From the NCBI GenBank assembly GCA_021613375.1, contig CM038726.1, forward strand, positions 8,904,148-8,968,147: a stretch of DNA of 64,000 bases, in the 5' to 3' direction. Below the pieces are notes generated by a model. That model was not told the DNA's origin and searched no databases. It was given only the letters and a program-made list of their open reading frames with translations. Positions within the stretch are counted from its first letter, which is position 1, and each line of letters begins with the position of its first letter. The stretch comes from Megaleporinus macrocephalus (taxonomy: Eukaryota; Chordata; Actinopteri; Characiformes; Anostomidae). Shown in pieces: positions 12,233 to 23,559 of the stretch. Made by a program: the position numbers and the translations under genes.

Positions 12233-14019
12233 GGCCTGGCTGTTTCTGGGTGTGAGTTTAGCCATTTGATTGTAATTTGCAACCTGTGAACTGAAAATGC
12301 AGAACAGTTCATGGTTGAGATCATTTTATCTTTCACTTAAGAGGACATATGCCCTCCTGCCTTTTATCTTTTTACTGTTTCTTTCAGGTCTTATTACGTC
12401 TACCAGTGGTTGTACTTGACATAAATTTTGTCACCGTCTTTGCTGTCCTACTATTCTGCGCTTCTCATCAGATACCAGTTTGGCAAGGTTAAATAGAAGT
12501 AAGTTGTTGTGCAGTTTAGTGTACATTAATTTAACCACAGAAGGCTTTAGGCTCATCTCTTTTTGCAAGTATTGTGTATCCATTGAGAGTCTCAGCCACC
12601 GTAGTCTCTTTCTTCAATTGTTTTGATCATTGTTTAATAAATATTTTATCTGTAGGGATTTTATTAACTAGCAGAATACACATATTCTGTTCCTTATGGA
12701 GACTTGGCCCAAGGTAACCTGAGGTCCACAGGCTGTGGTGGGGGCATTGCAATGAGAACCACCTCAGTTCTGTCCCTTTAAACGTTTTATTTTTAATAGA
12801 TTGCAACCGTTATGTTGATGATTCATCTCATTAACTTCCTAGCCACACATGACAAAATCATTGAACTTTCTCCTCAGCATGGTGCAGCTGGAAAAGGCGG
12901 GGCTGTCAACTTTTCAGGAATGTGTGATGGTGAGCATTTTGATTTGTCATCAATGCTATGAACACTCAGCACTGAGTGAGTACATTTAATTGATAGACTT
13001 TTAAACTAATGTCACCCTTAAACGTTTGTTTGACAGCCCCCAACCCCCAAAACTATACTGTGCAGATGATAAACCATATGTACACAGGATCCTTAAATGC
13101 CACCAACTTCTCTCAGCCCAAGCTCATTTAAGAAATTCCTTTAAGAAATCACGGATGCTGCATCCTCTGGGATGCAAAAGGAGGTATAGAGATTGAGATT
13201 AAATACATTTTGTATTCACTGTATTTCACCACACCCACTTTCAAGCTTGTGTTTCTTCCGCCTTTGTGTTAGAACTTCTGGTCAGCTAACCAAAAGGAAT
13301 ACAGTTACATGGGAGGAGACCAGAGAGGCAATAAGACATTCAAATCATGTTCACAAACTGCTATGAAAAGGTGGCCTGAGGTTATTTTGTACTGTGTAGG
13401 CGATGTAGAACATATTATGCTAGTCATTTTATGTTTGTTGTCGTTTTGCTTGTAATCACTAGCAATGTATCCGCTGTGTTTTCTTTGTTGTCTTTTTCTG
13501 TCCGCAGTAAACGCCTGACTATGAAGTTGCTTGCTTGTCTTCAAGCAGAAATTATGACAGCAACTGTTTAAAGTTCCCGTTTTCTGAACATCATACCCTT
13601 GATTGTATTGGACTCTATCCCAGTGCTCTGCATTCATGTCTGAACCCAACGTCTTGGACACCAGTCTTGTCACGAGTAATTAGAGGTAAGTGGTGATATA
13701 GTTCAGTGTAGGAAAGGATAGGTAGATTTTTAGGTAGTCATTATGAAACCACAGTTCCATGTCTGCTGTAGCTCTTTGTTTTTTGATTGTAGAATTGCCA
13801 GTTTAGTTGTAATTTCATCTTCATTTGGCACAATGTCCCATAACGTCTTTGAGACTTTTAATTAGACAAAACAATAACTTAAACATCAACCACACTTTTT
13901 TGACCTTGCTAAAAATGCAAACGACACTTTCTTTCCCCAACTGATTTTTTTTTGCCAGAATCATGAAACACAGTGGTCACTACGCATAGATATCAGTAGA
14001 ATCATACGTGTAATTAATG

Positions 14020-14608
14020 AATTACATTTACTCTGGTTACTGAAATTAAGTACAGTTTTCCCTTTACCTGTACTTTTTGGAGTAGAATTAAATCATAGGA
14101 CTTTTACTTGAGTTTTACTTCACTGCAGTATTCATAGCTTTACAGAGTAAAAATAAATGATAAGCGTATGAGACAATAATAAACAGCGTGGTTAAATTGA
14201 AAAGATTCACCAATCAAGAAACAGCACCTCCGGAAAGTAAAACAGTACAGAGATGTCCAGTTAAGTGGAGAAGGACAGAAGAGAACTGAACCGGCGCATA
14301 CGAGGAACAGACCACGTTCAAACGGTCATCTGAGAGAGACATCTCTCTGTGTTTAGTCAGAACTTTAGCTTTAGTGTTTTTCTGTACAGGTTTTCCAATG
14401 ATTTAGTCATATGTTCAGGTTCTGACAGCAGAAATACCAAAAAGTAGCTAAGTAACTCAGTACTTAAGTAGTTTTTCAACAAATTATTTATTTACTCTTA
14501 CTCAAAAATTATATTTACTAATACTTTTACTTGTACTTGAGTAAATTTATCACTATAGCAACAGTACTTGTACTTGAGTAGGGATTTTCAGTACTCTTTA
14601 CACCCCTG
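14020..14608. mobile_element. Non-autonomous hAT-like repeat (acttgagtaaa type)
   Basis: The region carries repeated tttacttgagtaaa/ctcaagtac motifs and ends at gtactctttacacccctg (14608). In reverse this gives the CAGGGGTG end typical of hAT elements. The left end was not found. It is a familiar short interspersed repeat in teleosts. Confidence 0.6.
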
Positions 14609-16189
14609 AGTAGGATGATACTGATACTACTTACTAAGTCTTATTAACACTCTTATTGATACCACTCTCTGGAATTTGATACAGAAAACAAAGACATTAC
14701 ATGAAATGTTGACAGCTTGAAAATAATGTGTAAAGTTGAAAATAGTAACAACCATAAGCAATACACTTACAGTCAGTAGTTCATTTGGAAAAGAAATGCA
14801 AAATTTTGGCTGCTTAACTTTCACTTTCACCAGGCCTTTTAGGTTGAAGATCCAGAATACAGGTGGGGTAGTGGCGTTTGGCAAAAGGAAAAAAGTGCAG
14901 GTGCTTTTGTTTTTAGCCTTTAGGCTGGTCGTTTTCCTGGCTGTAAATACTGATTTGCAGAGTTTAAATAAAAAGCTTCAGTTATGGACCAGACCCTTGA
15001 CTCCACTAAGTTTCAGAGAGAACGTAAATAACACAATGTATAGCATTTAGCTGCATTATCATTACATTTAGTAAAGTGAGCCCACACTTTTGAACATTTT
15101 ACCTTTTCTGACCAGTCTGGAACAGGTAGCAGTTTAATATCAGTTCTCAATACCTATCCCTAGTGTTCACAATAAATAAAAGGAGGTAGATATGGAGGAA
15201 AAGGAAAGACAACAAGTAGTGGAGGTTAGGCTATGAATAGGCTCAACTGTGAAATGACATCTGTTTCTACCTTTTGCCCTGATACTCTGTCGACTATACA
15301 CTATATTCTAGAATGCTGTGCCATATTACAGAAACTTCCTATCTTTTAGATTTGAGGGTTAAGATTTTCCACAGTCATATTACAGAAACAAATTTTATCT
15401 TTATCTCTCAAGTTAGGAAATCTTAACCTACTCAGTTGAAGTTGACAGTCAATTGCTATTGCAATATGGTTCCTGGTTTCTCCTATGTATACACCATGGG
15501 AGCTCAGCTTAACAACAGTTAACTATGATGTTATCTCTGTGTAGCATCATACTCAAGAACTACATCTGATTCAGCTTTTTTTCTGTTTTATGGCTGCAGA
15601 GAGGATGGTACCAGCCCACAGTGAACAAACACCTGATGGGCAACATGCAAGTCCTCAAGCAGAACTGGTGGCAATACATGCTTTAAGTTCCAGTTTTTTG
15701 AACATCATGTCCATGTGAGAGTCTATCCAATGTTGAACACCCTCTTCAGTCAAGTCTGGACTTGGTGACTCTTGATCACTCTTGATTACTCTTGATCAAC
15801 TAGGACAAGTGACTTTTTTCATGAGGTTTATTTATTCCACCATGGATTATCCTATATATGGACACATGCTGTTTTTTCAAGATTTCAACACTAATTTGTG
15901 AGTGTACTGGACAAGTTATTAGATTAGTTTAATTTGTTTTTCATAGAGAATCTGTAAATGTAATAACTGTTTCTTAATATTTGCCTGTAGTAGTCTATAC
16001 CTTTGTTTACAATAGACTTTATTTGTTTATTTCTTTGCAGTTGATCATAAACTGAAGTTGACTGTAAATTCTATGCCAACTAACTGTAAAGCCTAATGTG
16101 TTGTACCGTATTTTTTACGTTGAAATTCTGGAAACCACAGCTGCCAGTATTTTACCGTAAATTACACGGATTATTTTTTACAGTGTACA

Positions 16190-17535
16190 GAGCAAGTCCC
16201 CCACCGCTATCTTAATACAGAGATATACAGCCAAACTACACTCCTCCACAGAGCAGGTCTTCACCACCACTATCTTAATACAGAGATATACAGCCAGACT
16301 ACACTCCTCTACAGAGCAGGTCTTCACCACCGCTATCCTAATACAGAGATATACAGCCAGACTACACTCCTCTACAGAGCAGTTCCCACCACCCTTATCT
16401 TAATACAGAGATATACAGCCAGACTACAGTCCTCTACAGAGCAGGTCTTCACCACCGCTATCTTAATACAGAGATATACAGCCAGACTACACTCCTCTAC
16501 AGAGCAGGTCTCCACCACCACTATCTTAATACAGAGATATACAGCCAGACTACACTCCTCTACAGAGCAGGTCTTCACCACCACTATCTTAATACAGAGA
16601 TATACAGCCAGACTACAGTCCTCTACAGAGCAGGTCTTCACCACCGCTATCCTAATACAGAGATATACAGCCAGACTACACTCCTCTACAGAGCAGGTCT
16701 TCACCACCACTATCTTAATACAGAGATATACAGCCAGACTACACTCCTCTACAGAGCAGTTCCCACCACCCTTATCTTAATACAGAGATATACAGCCAGA
16801 CTACAGTCCTCTACAGAGCAGGTCTTCACCACCGCTATCTTAATACAGAGATATACAGCCAGACTACACTCCTCTACAGAGCAGGTCTCCACCACCACTA
16901 TCTTAATACAGAGATATACAGCCAGACTACACTCCTCTACAGAGCAGGTCTTCACCACCACTATCTTAATACAGAGATATACAGTTAGACTACACTCCTC
17001 TACAGAGCAGGTCTTCACCACCGCTATCCTAATACAGAGATATACAGTTAGACTACACTCCTCTACAGAGCAGATCTTCACCACCGCTATCCTAATACAG
17101 AGATATACAGTTAGACTACACTCCTCTACAGAGCAGATCTTCACCACCGCTATCTCAATACAGAGATATACAGCCAGACTACACTCCTCTACAGAGCAGG
17201 TCTTCACCACCACTATCTCAATACAGAGATATACAGCCAGACTACACTCCTCTACAGAGCAGGTCTTCACCACCACTATCTTAATACAGAGATATACAGC
17301 CAGACTACACTCCTCTACAGAGCAGGTCTTCACCACCACTATCTTAATACAGAGATATACAGTTAGACTACACTCCTCTACAGAGCAGATCTTCACCACC
17401 GCTATCTCAATACAGAGATATACAGTTAGACTACACTCCTCTACAGAGCAGATCTTCACCACCGCTATCCTAATACAGAGATATACAGCCAGACTACACT
17501 CCTCTACAGAGCAGGTCTTCACCACCGCTATCTTA
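16190..17535. repeat. 63-bp minisatellite, ~21 copies, with higher-order structure
   Basis: The tandem unit of 63 bases (agagcaggtcttcaccacc, then the atacagagatatacagcc part, then the agactacactcctct part) repeats about 21 times with few substitutions. Because 63 is a multiple of three the minus strand stays open as a repeated 21-residue peptide; this is not evidence of a gene. A variant unit with agttcccaccaccctta occurs near 16380 and again near 16757, six units apart, so a six-unit block was copied as a whole. Part of the unit resembles LINE ORF1 (see findings). Confidence 0.95.
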
Positions 17536-17698
17536 ATGCCATGCCAGTGAGAAAGTTGATTAAATCAAACCTTTATACCACCTCGGTCATGTCATCTTTT
17601 ATCTACACTAAAGTTTCAATTGCGCGTCTAAACCACGATTTACAGAAAATGGAGGACTGATGGTGAATATAAAGCATAATGTAAACCATCTGTTTTTC

Positions 17699-17700
17699 AT

Positions 17701-17752
<52 letters not shown>
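17699..17752. repeat. (AC)n(AT)n microsatellite
   Basis: An uninterrupted run of AC followed directly by AT dinucleotides. It abuts the left edge of the 182-bp palindrome. Confidence 0.97.
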
Positions 17753-17753
<1 letters not shown>

Positions 17754-17756
<3 letters not shown>

Positions 17757-17935
17757 GGTTTTGTGAAAATATAACAAAGGCGTTTAACATGCTGCGTAGT
17801 TTCACCGTCAGTCTGTCCTCCATCTTGTAGAAGGACAAAAAATTAATTTTTTGTCCTTCTACAAGATGGAGGACAGACTGACGATGAAACTACGCAGCAT
17901 GTAAAACGCCTTTGTTATATTTTCACAAAACCGTT
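17754..17935. repeat. 182-bp near-perfect palindrome
   Basis: Two ~91-base arms are exact or nearly exact reverse complements around a centre at 17844/17845 (aaaaaattaatttttt), with no spacer. Only about three mismatches were seen by eye, among them caccgtc/gacgatg and gtttaacatg/catgtaaaac. It could fold as a cruciform or give a long RNA hairpin. It lies just after an AC/AT microsatellite. No coding content. Confidence 0.93.
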
Positions 17936-18037
17936 ACCTTTAAAAAAAATCAACAAATACAAACATACAACTTTTCCTGCTTTCAACTCCTAAATAACAT
18001 TTAACATAGACAGTTTTCTAACGATCTTAAAACTTAC

Positions 18038-18095
18038 CAACTGAAATCTCCCGCTCCTTTATTCTCCTCTGCTTCTCTAACGGAGTCTTCGTGTT
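18038..18095 (-). other. Candidate untranslated first exon downstream of an ISRE
   Basis: On the minus strand an ISRE-like element (18102-18113) is followed by ~60 bases and a consensus donor GTTG|gtaagttt (exon end 18038). The segment has no usable start codon, so it would be a 5' leader. The downstream gene would lie to the left, but no coding exon was recognised between here and 7.2 kb. The architecture matches the 7.0-7.2 kb unit. Confidence 0.4.
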
Positions 18096-18101
18096 AAACC
18101 T

Positions 18102-18113
18102 ACTTTCATTTTC
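18102..18113 (-). promoter_or_regulatory. ISRE-like motif
   Basis: The minus strand reads GAAAATGAAAGT with a further GAAAT just upstream, making three GAAA repeats at IRF spacing. It precedes a donor-terminated candidate leader exon. Confidence 0.5.
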
Positions 18114-18689
18114 ATTTCCTGTTTTTTCAGTTCAGTGTTGTATGATGTAGCTCACTTCCTGCAGGACCGAATACGAACACATTTTGCATATATGATTGAA
18201 AACTTACAAAACTCAAATTAGATTAATATATTACACTTTTTTATTTATTTATTGAGACCTATGATTTAACATCTTTTAAAATGTACACTTTTCTATGCTA
18301 GGAGTGACACTAGCAAGAAGAGTCAGACCATAGGTTGAGACAGTTTTACCACTTTATTGAGCCCACCAAATGTGTTTTACCGCCTTCTTTGTTTGTTCCC
18401 CAGGAGCCATGTCTGCAGCATGGGTCAGTGGGTGGTGCTTAAGAGGGAGTACGGGCTTATGGAGCATGTCTGTATAGACATGCTTGGAATTCTGGGAAAT
18501 GTGGCCTAGACTATCTGGAACCTTTCTATGGGGTAAACCAGATGTATTCAGAGAGCTATGTAAATAATATGTGACATTACTGTTTTTATACCCAACATTG
18601 AAATATTATCTTGTATGTTGAAAAATATGCTGTGAAAGTGTAACGATGAGCTTCAAAACAGCATGACCTTGCTGGAAGACTGCAGCAAC

Positions 18690-19370
18690 ATGTAACTAGT
18701 CAGGGATGCCCCTTAAGCCCTCTTTTATTTATTCTGGGTCTGAAACCACCAGCTCAAGCAGTTCGACAGGCAAAAAATATTAAACCAGTAACTACACATG
18801 ATACAGTGCACTCTATTATCCTTTATGCCGATGATGTCCTTCTTTTTATGGATGAGACAAACAGTTAATATCTGAAAGCTTTATCTTCAATCTCTTTTTT
18901 TTGGTCAGTGTTCTGGTTATAAGCTCAACTGGCAGAAATCAGTTATAACGCCTCTTCAATCTGACTACAATCTGTACTCTTTTCAGATTCCAATAGCAGT
19001 TTTTAGAACAGGATTCACATATCTAGGAATTCAAATCAGACTAGTAGTTGCAGACATAAATAATCATAAATACTCTAAACAATGTTAAAGACAAATTAGA
19101 CAGATGGTCGACGTTATCTGTATTTCTTCAAGGTAGAAATATCTATTGTGAATATGCTCTTTCTTTTACGTATTAACTTTTTATTCACAATGATCCTCCA
19201 GACCATTTTATCAACCTTCCTTTGGGCTGGTAAGAGACCCCGCATTCATTTTTCTACATTACAGAGACCTAAAAAATTGTGTCCTGGCACTACCTAACTT
19301 TGTATTATACAGATATGAGCTATCTATATTTGGTTGTGTAATGAGTCTAAGATTCTGTGGTGTGGAATGA
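18690..19370 (+). pseudogene. L1-like LINE reverse-transcriptase fragment
   Basis: Plus-strand reading with frameshifts gives the RT block ending CPLSPLLFILG, the catalytic YADDVLLFMDE, SGYKLNWQKS and GFTYLGIQIR, then C-terminal pieces. The order is that of L1-type ORF2 from the palm domain onward. Multiple stops and shifts. It is truncated at both ends: no endonuclease and no intact 3' end. Confidence 0.8.
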
Positions 19371-19377
19371 ATACTAA

Positions 19378-19670
19378 TGAAGTGTCTACTTCTACGATCT
19401 GATCATTCAAATTTCATACCTACCTGTAGTATCTCTCCAGTGTGCTTTTCATATTGGATGTCAGTTGTAAGTCTGCTCCTTGTGTGGTTTCCACTGCAGT
19501 TAAAGTGCTGAAGTTGGAGAACAGCAAAGCTTTTGAGCTGCCATTGTTATGAAAAGTGCTCTATAAATAAAGATTATTATTATTATTATTATTATATTAT
19601 TATTAACATGATCATTGAAATAAGAATTCCAACAATTTTTAAAATAAACTCTACATAAGACATAAAGAGT
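19378..19670. repeat. Repeat copy A (partner at 21362-21665)
   Basis: The sequence from aatactaatgaagtg through the gtgctctataaataaag tail with (att)n and on to actctacataagacataaag recurs at 21.36-21.67 kb, same orientation. The tail is the kind found at the 3' end of L2-mobilised fish elements. The shared flank beyond the tail suggests a local duplication rather than two insertions. Confidence 0.85.
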
Positions 19671-20361
19671 TATGAGCTTGAAGTAGTGCCGGTGCTGTAT
19701 TCCTCCCTGAGCCGCTGTTCTGTGTTCTTCTCTGGACCAGATCCGTGTAACGACTCATATGCATATGGAATCTGGCTCTTGCTATTTATATTGTGTGCTT
19801 TGTGATGCTATCACACTTTATTACTCTTCTTTTTTGTGTTGAAACGTACACATAAATTGCGGTTAAGTCTTGGCCTGCTCTGACACCCCCCGGTTGTTAA
19901 ATAGATTAGTTAGTTCATGTGTTTTAACCAAATTTCGTCTGAAATGCCAAAGAATTAACGTTGTTTTGGTAAGGTTGTTTTGACTAATATTAATATGATG
20001 TTCCCGTTTCGCACGTCCAATGTCCAGATGACACACATACATCGTTCAAAAATGGAATGCTATGTTTGTACGACATACTGATTTAAAAACAACGTCTTGG
20101 GGACGTACCTGTGCTGTCTGGGACTTTCAGACTCAATAAAGTTCTGAAATATTTAGTTGTTCAGCAAAGTGATCCAAACATCACTTCCTTGTTTTTATGT
20201 TTTATTATACAGTTTTTTTGGGGGTTTTTTTAAGGTTCAAATCTTCCACTGTGTCTCCTCAACAACCAGACAATTTGCTATGAGACGTCCTACATACTCA
20301 GGGTTTTGGCAAAAAATGGAAACTATTTTCAAAGTGATCCGAAATTTTAAAAAGTTACAAA

Positions 20362-20941
20362 TGACACGGTCAAAGGCAAAGCACTCAGCACGACGCTCGC
20401 AGAGCTGAAAGTTACGTTGGATTTATTAAGATCAGCAGTGTAACAGAGCAGCAGAATACAAACGAACACAAAACGGGACTGAGCGAGAATCGTAAACCAG
20501 GAGACAGAAGTCGTAACCAGAAAAGCAGAGAGCGAGGCAATCAAATCATGAGGGAGATCCGAGGGGAGAGTCGAGAGTACGGAAGGGAGATCAGAGCCAA
20601 GGAAGAGAAAAACACAGGCAACCACAACCAGAAGGAGAAATCGAGAAGGAGAAAAGTCAGAAAACGGAATAAGTCAAAACCAGAATAGACAAGACCACAA
20701 GGGAGAACGCTCGGAATTACAACAACAGGTTGGCAAAACTTCGCAAAGTGTGTGCGTGTGTGTGTGAAGCTTATATGGGGTGAACGTAATGAAAAACAGC
20801 TGCGCGTATTAGAATTCCGGTGAGGCTGAGCGTGATTGGCTTGAGGCGAACATGTGGGTTGTGACATCATCCGGATGTGCATTCTGGAATGGAGTTCGGA
20901 AAGTAATTTAGTGTCAGGAACAGTCGTCATGCGTGACAGAC
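20362..20941 (-). mobile_element. Solo LTR, Gypsy-like
   Basis: Minus strand: the left end carries tgtcacgc and the right end is accgtgtca. A TATA-type box (catataagc) and a polyadenylation signal (ttaataaatcc) occur in U3/R/U5 order across ~580 bases. acaaa flanks both sides on the plus strand, a possible 5-base target duplication. No internal gag/pol is adjacent, so it looks like a solo LTR left by recombination. The open frames across it (20541-21089 and 20347-20625, minus) are not genes. Confidence 0.6.
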
Positions 20942-21361
20942 ACAAAATGTGTAAATACAAAGGATTTGAAAGAATAGACTCATTTCGTGTGGCATGTGAC
21001 AAAATTGCCCTGGTGCATTCTAGACACCCACATGGAGGATAATAAAATATAGAGAGAAAACTAGAAAAATATCTTAATATCATCTTCACATTGTTTAATT
21101 ATTAGAAGCCAAATGAATAATTTTACTTTTTTAATACAACCTATTAACATACTTAAATGACTGGAATTATTACATTTAGTCTCTCTTCAGTTCTGAGAAA
21201 GTTTTTATCCTAAAACATATTCTTAAATGTGTTTGGCGAAGAGAGGCACATACAGGTGTTACGGCAAGTTTAGACAGAGCACTACAGTTACAGCAATTGA
21301 CTAGAAAATTTCACACTGTTCCACTTTTCATCGATAAAAGAACTACGTTGAATGAATTTTC

Positions 21362-21665
21362 TATGAATACTAATGAAGTGACTTACTTCTACGATCTGAT
21401 CATTCAAATTTCATACCTACCTGTAGTATCTTTCAGTGTGCTTTTATATTGGATGTCAGTTGTAAGTCTGCTCCTTGTGTGGTTTCCACTGCAGTTAAAG
21501 TGTGAAGGTTTAGGAAACAGCACAGCAAGCTTTGAGCTGCCATTGTTATGAAAAGTGCTCTATAAATAAAGATTATTATTATTATTGTTGTTGTTGTTGT
21601 TATTGTTATTATTAATATAATCATTTAAATAAGAATAAACTCTACATAAGACATAAAGAGTTATT
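21362..21665. repeat. Repeat copy B (partner at 19378-19670)
   Basis: Same content and order as copy A; the tail microsatellite differs (att then gtt here, att only in copy A). The copies lie about 2 kb apart with the solo LTR between them. Confidence 0.85.
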
Positions 21666-21669
21666 CAGA

Positions 21670-22865
21670 GTTGTTTGATGTGAATGGTGAGCTATTTTTT
21701 AGTGATAGTAAGCATAGGTTTACAATGTTGACAATGCAAATATATTCATTTTATTTACTATTCGAAACCACCAGAAAACCCAAATGGGTCCTTCTGTGTG
21801 TATACATAATGTTGATGGACAATCTGCAAAACTATTTTCTTTATTTTGCCTCACTCTGCATGTAACTCTCCACATGAATGATTCACGAGTTGTTTCAGAC
21901 CAAAAAGCTAACAGATTCTGTGTAATAACTTCAGAAGTGCCATTTTACTTGGTAGCATCAAATATTAAATAATCAAATCCTTATTTATAACATAAGGAAA
22001 CAAAATATAAGTTTACAAATCCAGAATGCCTCCATCTTTAATAATCTCTTATCACCCTAACTTTACAACAACCCTTTCAATGCCCCAGCAAATACAGATC
22101 TGAAAGAAATATTAACCGTCATTCTTGTCTGCAGAGCTTGTCTAGTAATACAGTATACATTAAAATAACTAAAGACCTAACTAAGGACCAGTAATTACAA
22201 AACACCAAATTCAGGGAGTTAATCTACTAGTAACTGAAAACAAAACATTTTATATGTTGAGGACAGGGCTCTTTTCTACTGTGAAAATAAAAGATACCTT
22301 CAAGAGAAAATGTGACAAATGTGACTCAGATAAATTGTGAGAAATGAAAATAAATAAATAAATAATTAAATAATTAATCTAAATTGGCCAGGATGTAAAA
22401 ACATTGATATTTAAGACGAGGTATGGACTGAAAATGTCTGACTGGTTTGCACAAAAAATAAACCTTTATAAATACAAACAGAAATCTGTAAAAGCACCTA
22501 TTCATTTAACATGTATCAGAATTTTCATGTTCCCGTGTATTCTACATGCTCATCATGTTAATAAAAGGTAAGAGCAAGATTAGATCGTACCTGAAATCAT
22601 CATCTGATTCAACTGTAAACATGAATCTAAACCACTGATTTGAGATATTTGCTATACTTGTTCTCAATAATAGAACAGTGCACTGGCAGGATTACACTTA
22701 TTATTATTACTAGTCATTTAATAGTTAATTAAAGAACACAAATCATTTAATAGTGTCTACAAATACTATGCTTCTGATGCTTTTTGTGTTCATCCTTTAC
22801 TTTTAAAATAATCAAATAAATCATAGAAAATATTTCAATTTATTACAACATCTGAGGGCACACTT
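21670..22865. other. AT-rich stretch without recognisable features
   Basis: No exon, repeat unit or domain was recognised on either strand. Open frames here are short and composition-driven. Confidence 0.4.
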
Positions 22866-22869
22866 CCCT

Positions 22870-23340
22870 AGAAGTGGATGGCCTGTTATAATTGGTCCTG
22901 AAACAAGGGAGGAATAACCCAAAATGCACAGCAAAGGACCTACTCAAGACTCTACAAACTCCAAAAACCATTGTTCATATGTCCACTACTCTAAAAACAC
23001 AAAACAAGAATGGTTATCATGGAAGAAAACCATATAGGAAAAACTGCAGCCCCATCTCAAGTTTGCCCCAAGACCACCTGGATGTTTCTCAAGGCTCATG
23101 AGAAAATGCCCTGACACCACACCCAGTCCTTATTCAACCTGTGAAGCATGGTGGAGGGAGCATCATGGTTTGGTGCTGTTTTGCTACTTCAGGGTCTGGA
23201 AGCCTCTCTGATCATTTAAGGGGACAATGAGTTCAATGATGCACCAAAACATTTTACAGGAGAACGTAAAAGCAGCAGTCATTTTCTAAAGAGACACTGG
23301 GTGATGCAACAAGACAGTGACCCAAAACACTGATCTGAAG
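22870..23340 (+). pseudogene. Tc1-like transposase relic
   Basis: Plus-strand reading with stops includes the hallmark KHGGGSIMVWCCF (catalytic-core region of Tc1/mariner DDE transposases) and a diverged run toward the DSDPKH motif near 23325. The N-terminal helix-turn-helix part is heavily decayed, and no terminal inverted repeats were located. Dead copy. Confidence 0.8.
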
Positions 23341-23559
23341 ATGGCTGTAACAGAAATACAGATAAACTGAAACACAGCAGAAATATATTCTGACTTGGTT
23401 TATTATGAAACAAATATAAATAAAGCCATTACCAGTATTCAAACTCCATCATGTAAAATATCAGCCTTGTTGTTCTTACAGTCTATCTAGAATTGTGAGT
23501 GATCTGAATATCCACTAGAACAGTCTAAGATTTTAGAGAAATTCCTGGCTGACTGAAGA

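Larger units (their letters stand above)
11400..15690 (+). other. Exon-like segments inside the 9.5-16.2 kb element
   Basis: Several segments have splice-site-like borders on the plus strand: one ending TTGAG|gtaagc near 11598; one after tttctttcag at ~12388; one after ctttctcctcag at ~12877, opening with an ATG (MVQLEKAGLSTFQECVM) and ending at gtgagc; one after tctgtccgcag at ~13507; and one after tatggctgcag at ~15600. The last two resemble each other (both contain caagcagaa and a segment ending gaacatcat). The frames do not join into a recognisable protein. This may be a decayed spliced transcript carried by the element, or chance splice motifs. Confidence 0.25.
9472..16186. mobile_element. 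Possible large DNA element with CACTGTAAAAAAT terminal inverted repeats
   Basis: The left end reads CACTGTAAAAAATGTCCGTA. The right end, reverse-complemented, reads CACTGTAAAAAATAATCCGT, both flanked by TA. CACT-starting ends suit CACTA/EnSpm-type transposons, although TACACTGTAAAAA ends also occur in other fish families. Inside are AT-rich subterminal stretches rich in acagtaaa/tttaccgt repeats, several exon-like segments (11.5-15.7 kb), a tRNA-type SINE and hAT-like material. No transposase was recognised. The two ends could belong to two independent small elements, since such short fish elements are abundant. Confidence 0.4.

Noticed and set aside
14817..14828. A third perfect ISRE match (minus strand)
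   Set aside because: No leader exon or donor follows at a sensible distance, and it lies in a repeat-rich element interior; treated as chance.
16372..17525. Two long minus-strand open frames of repeated Cys-rich 21-residue units
   Set aside because: They follow entirely from a 63-base tandem unit (a multiple of three); there is no start context, domain or flanking exon.
16190..17535. CRISPR-like array
   Set aside because: Units are contiguous without unique spacers, and the window is vertebrate DNA.
20347..21089. Overlapping minus-strand open frames with hydrophobic stretches, at first like a membrane protein
   Set aside because: They cross a structure with LTR ends, TATA-type and polyadenylation signals; composition (T/C-rich U5) explains the hydrophobic residues.
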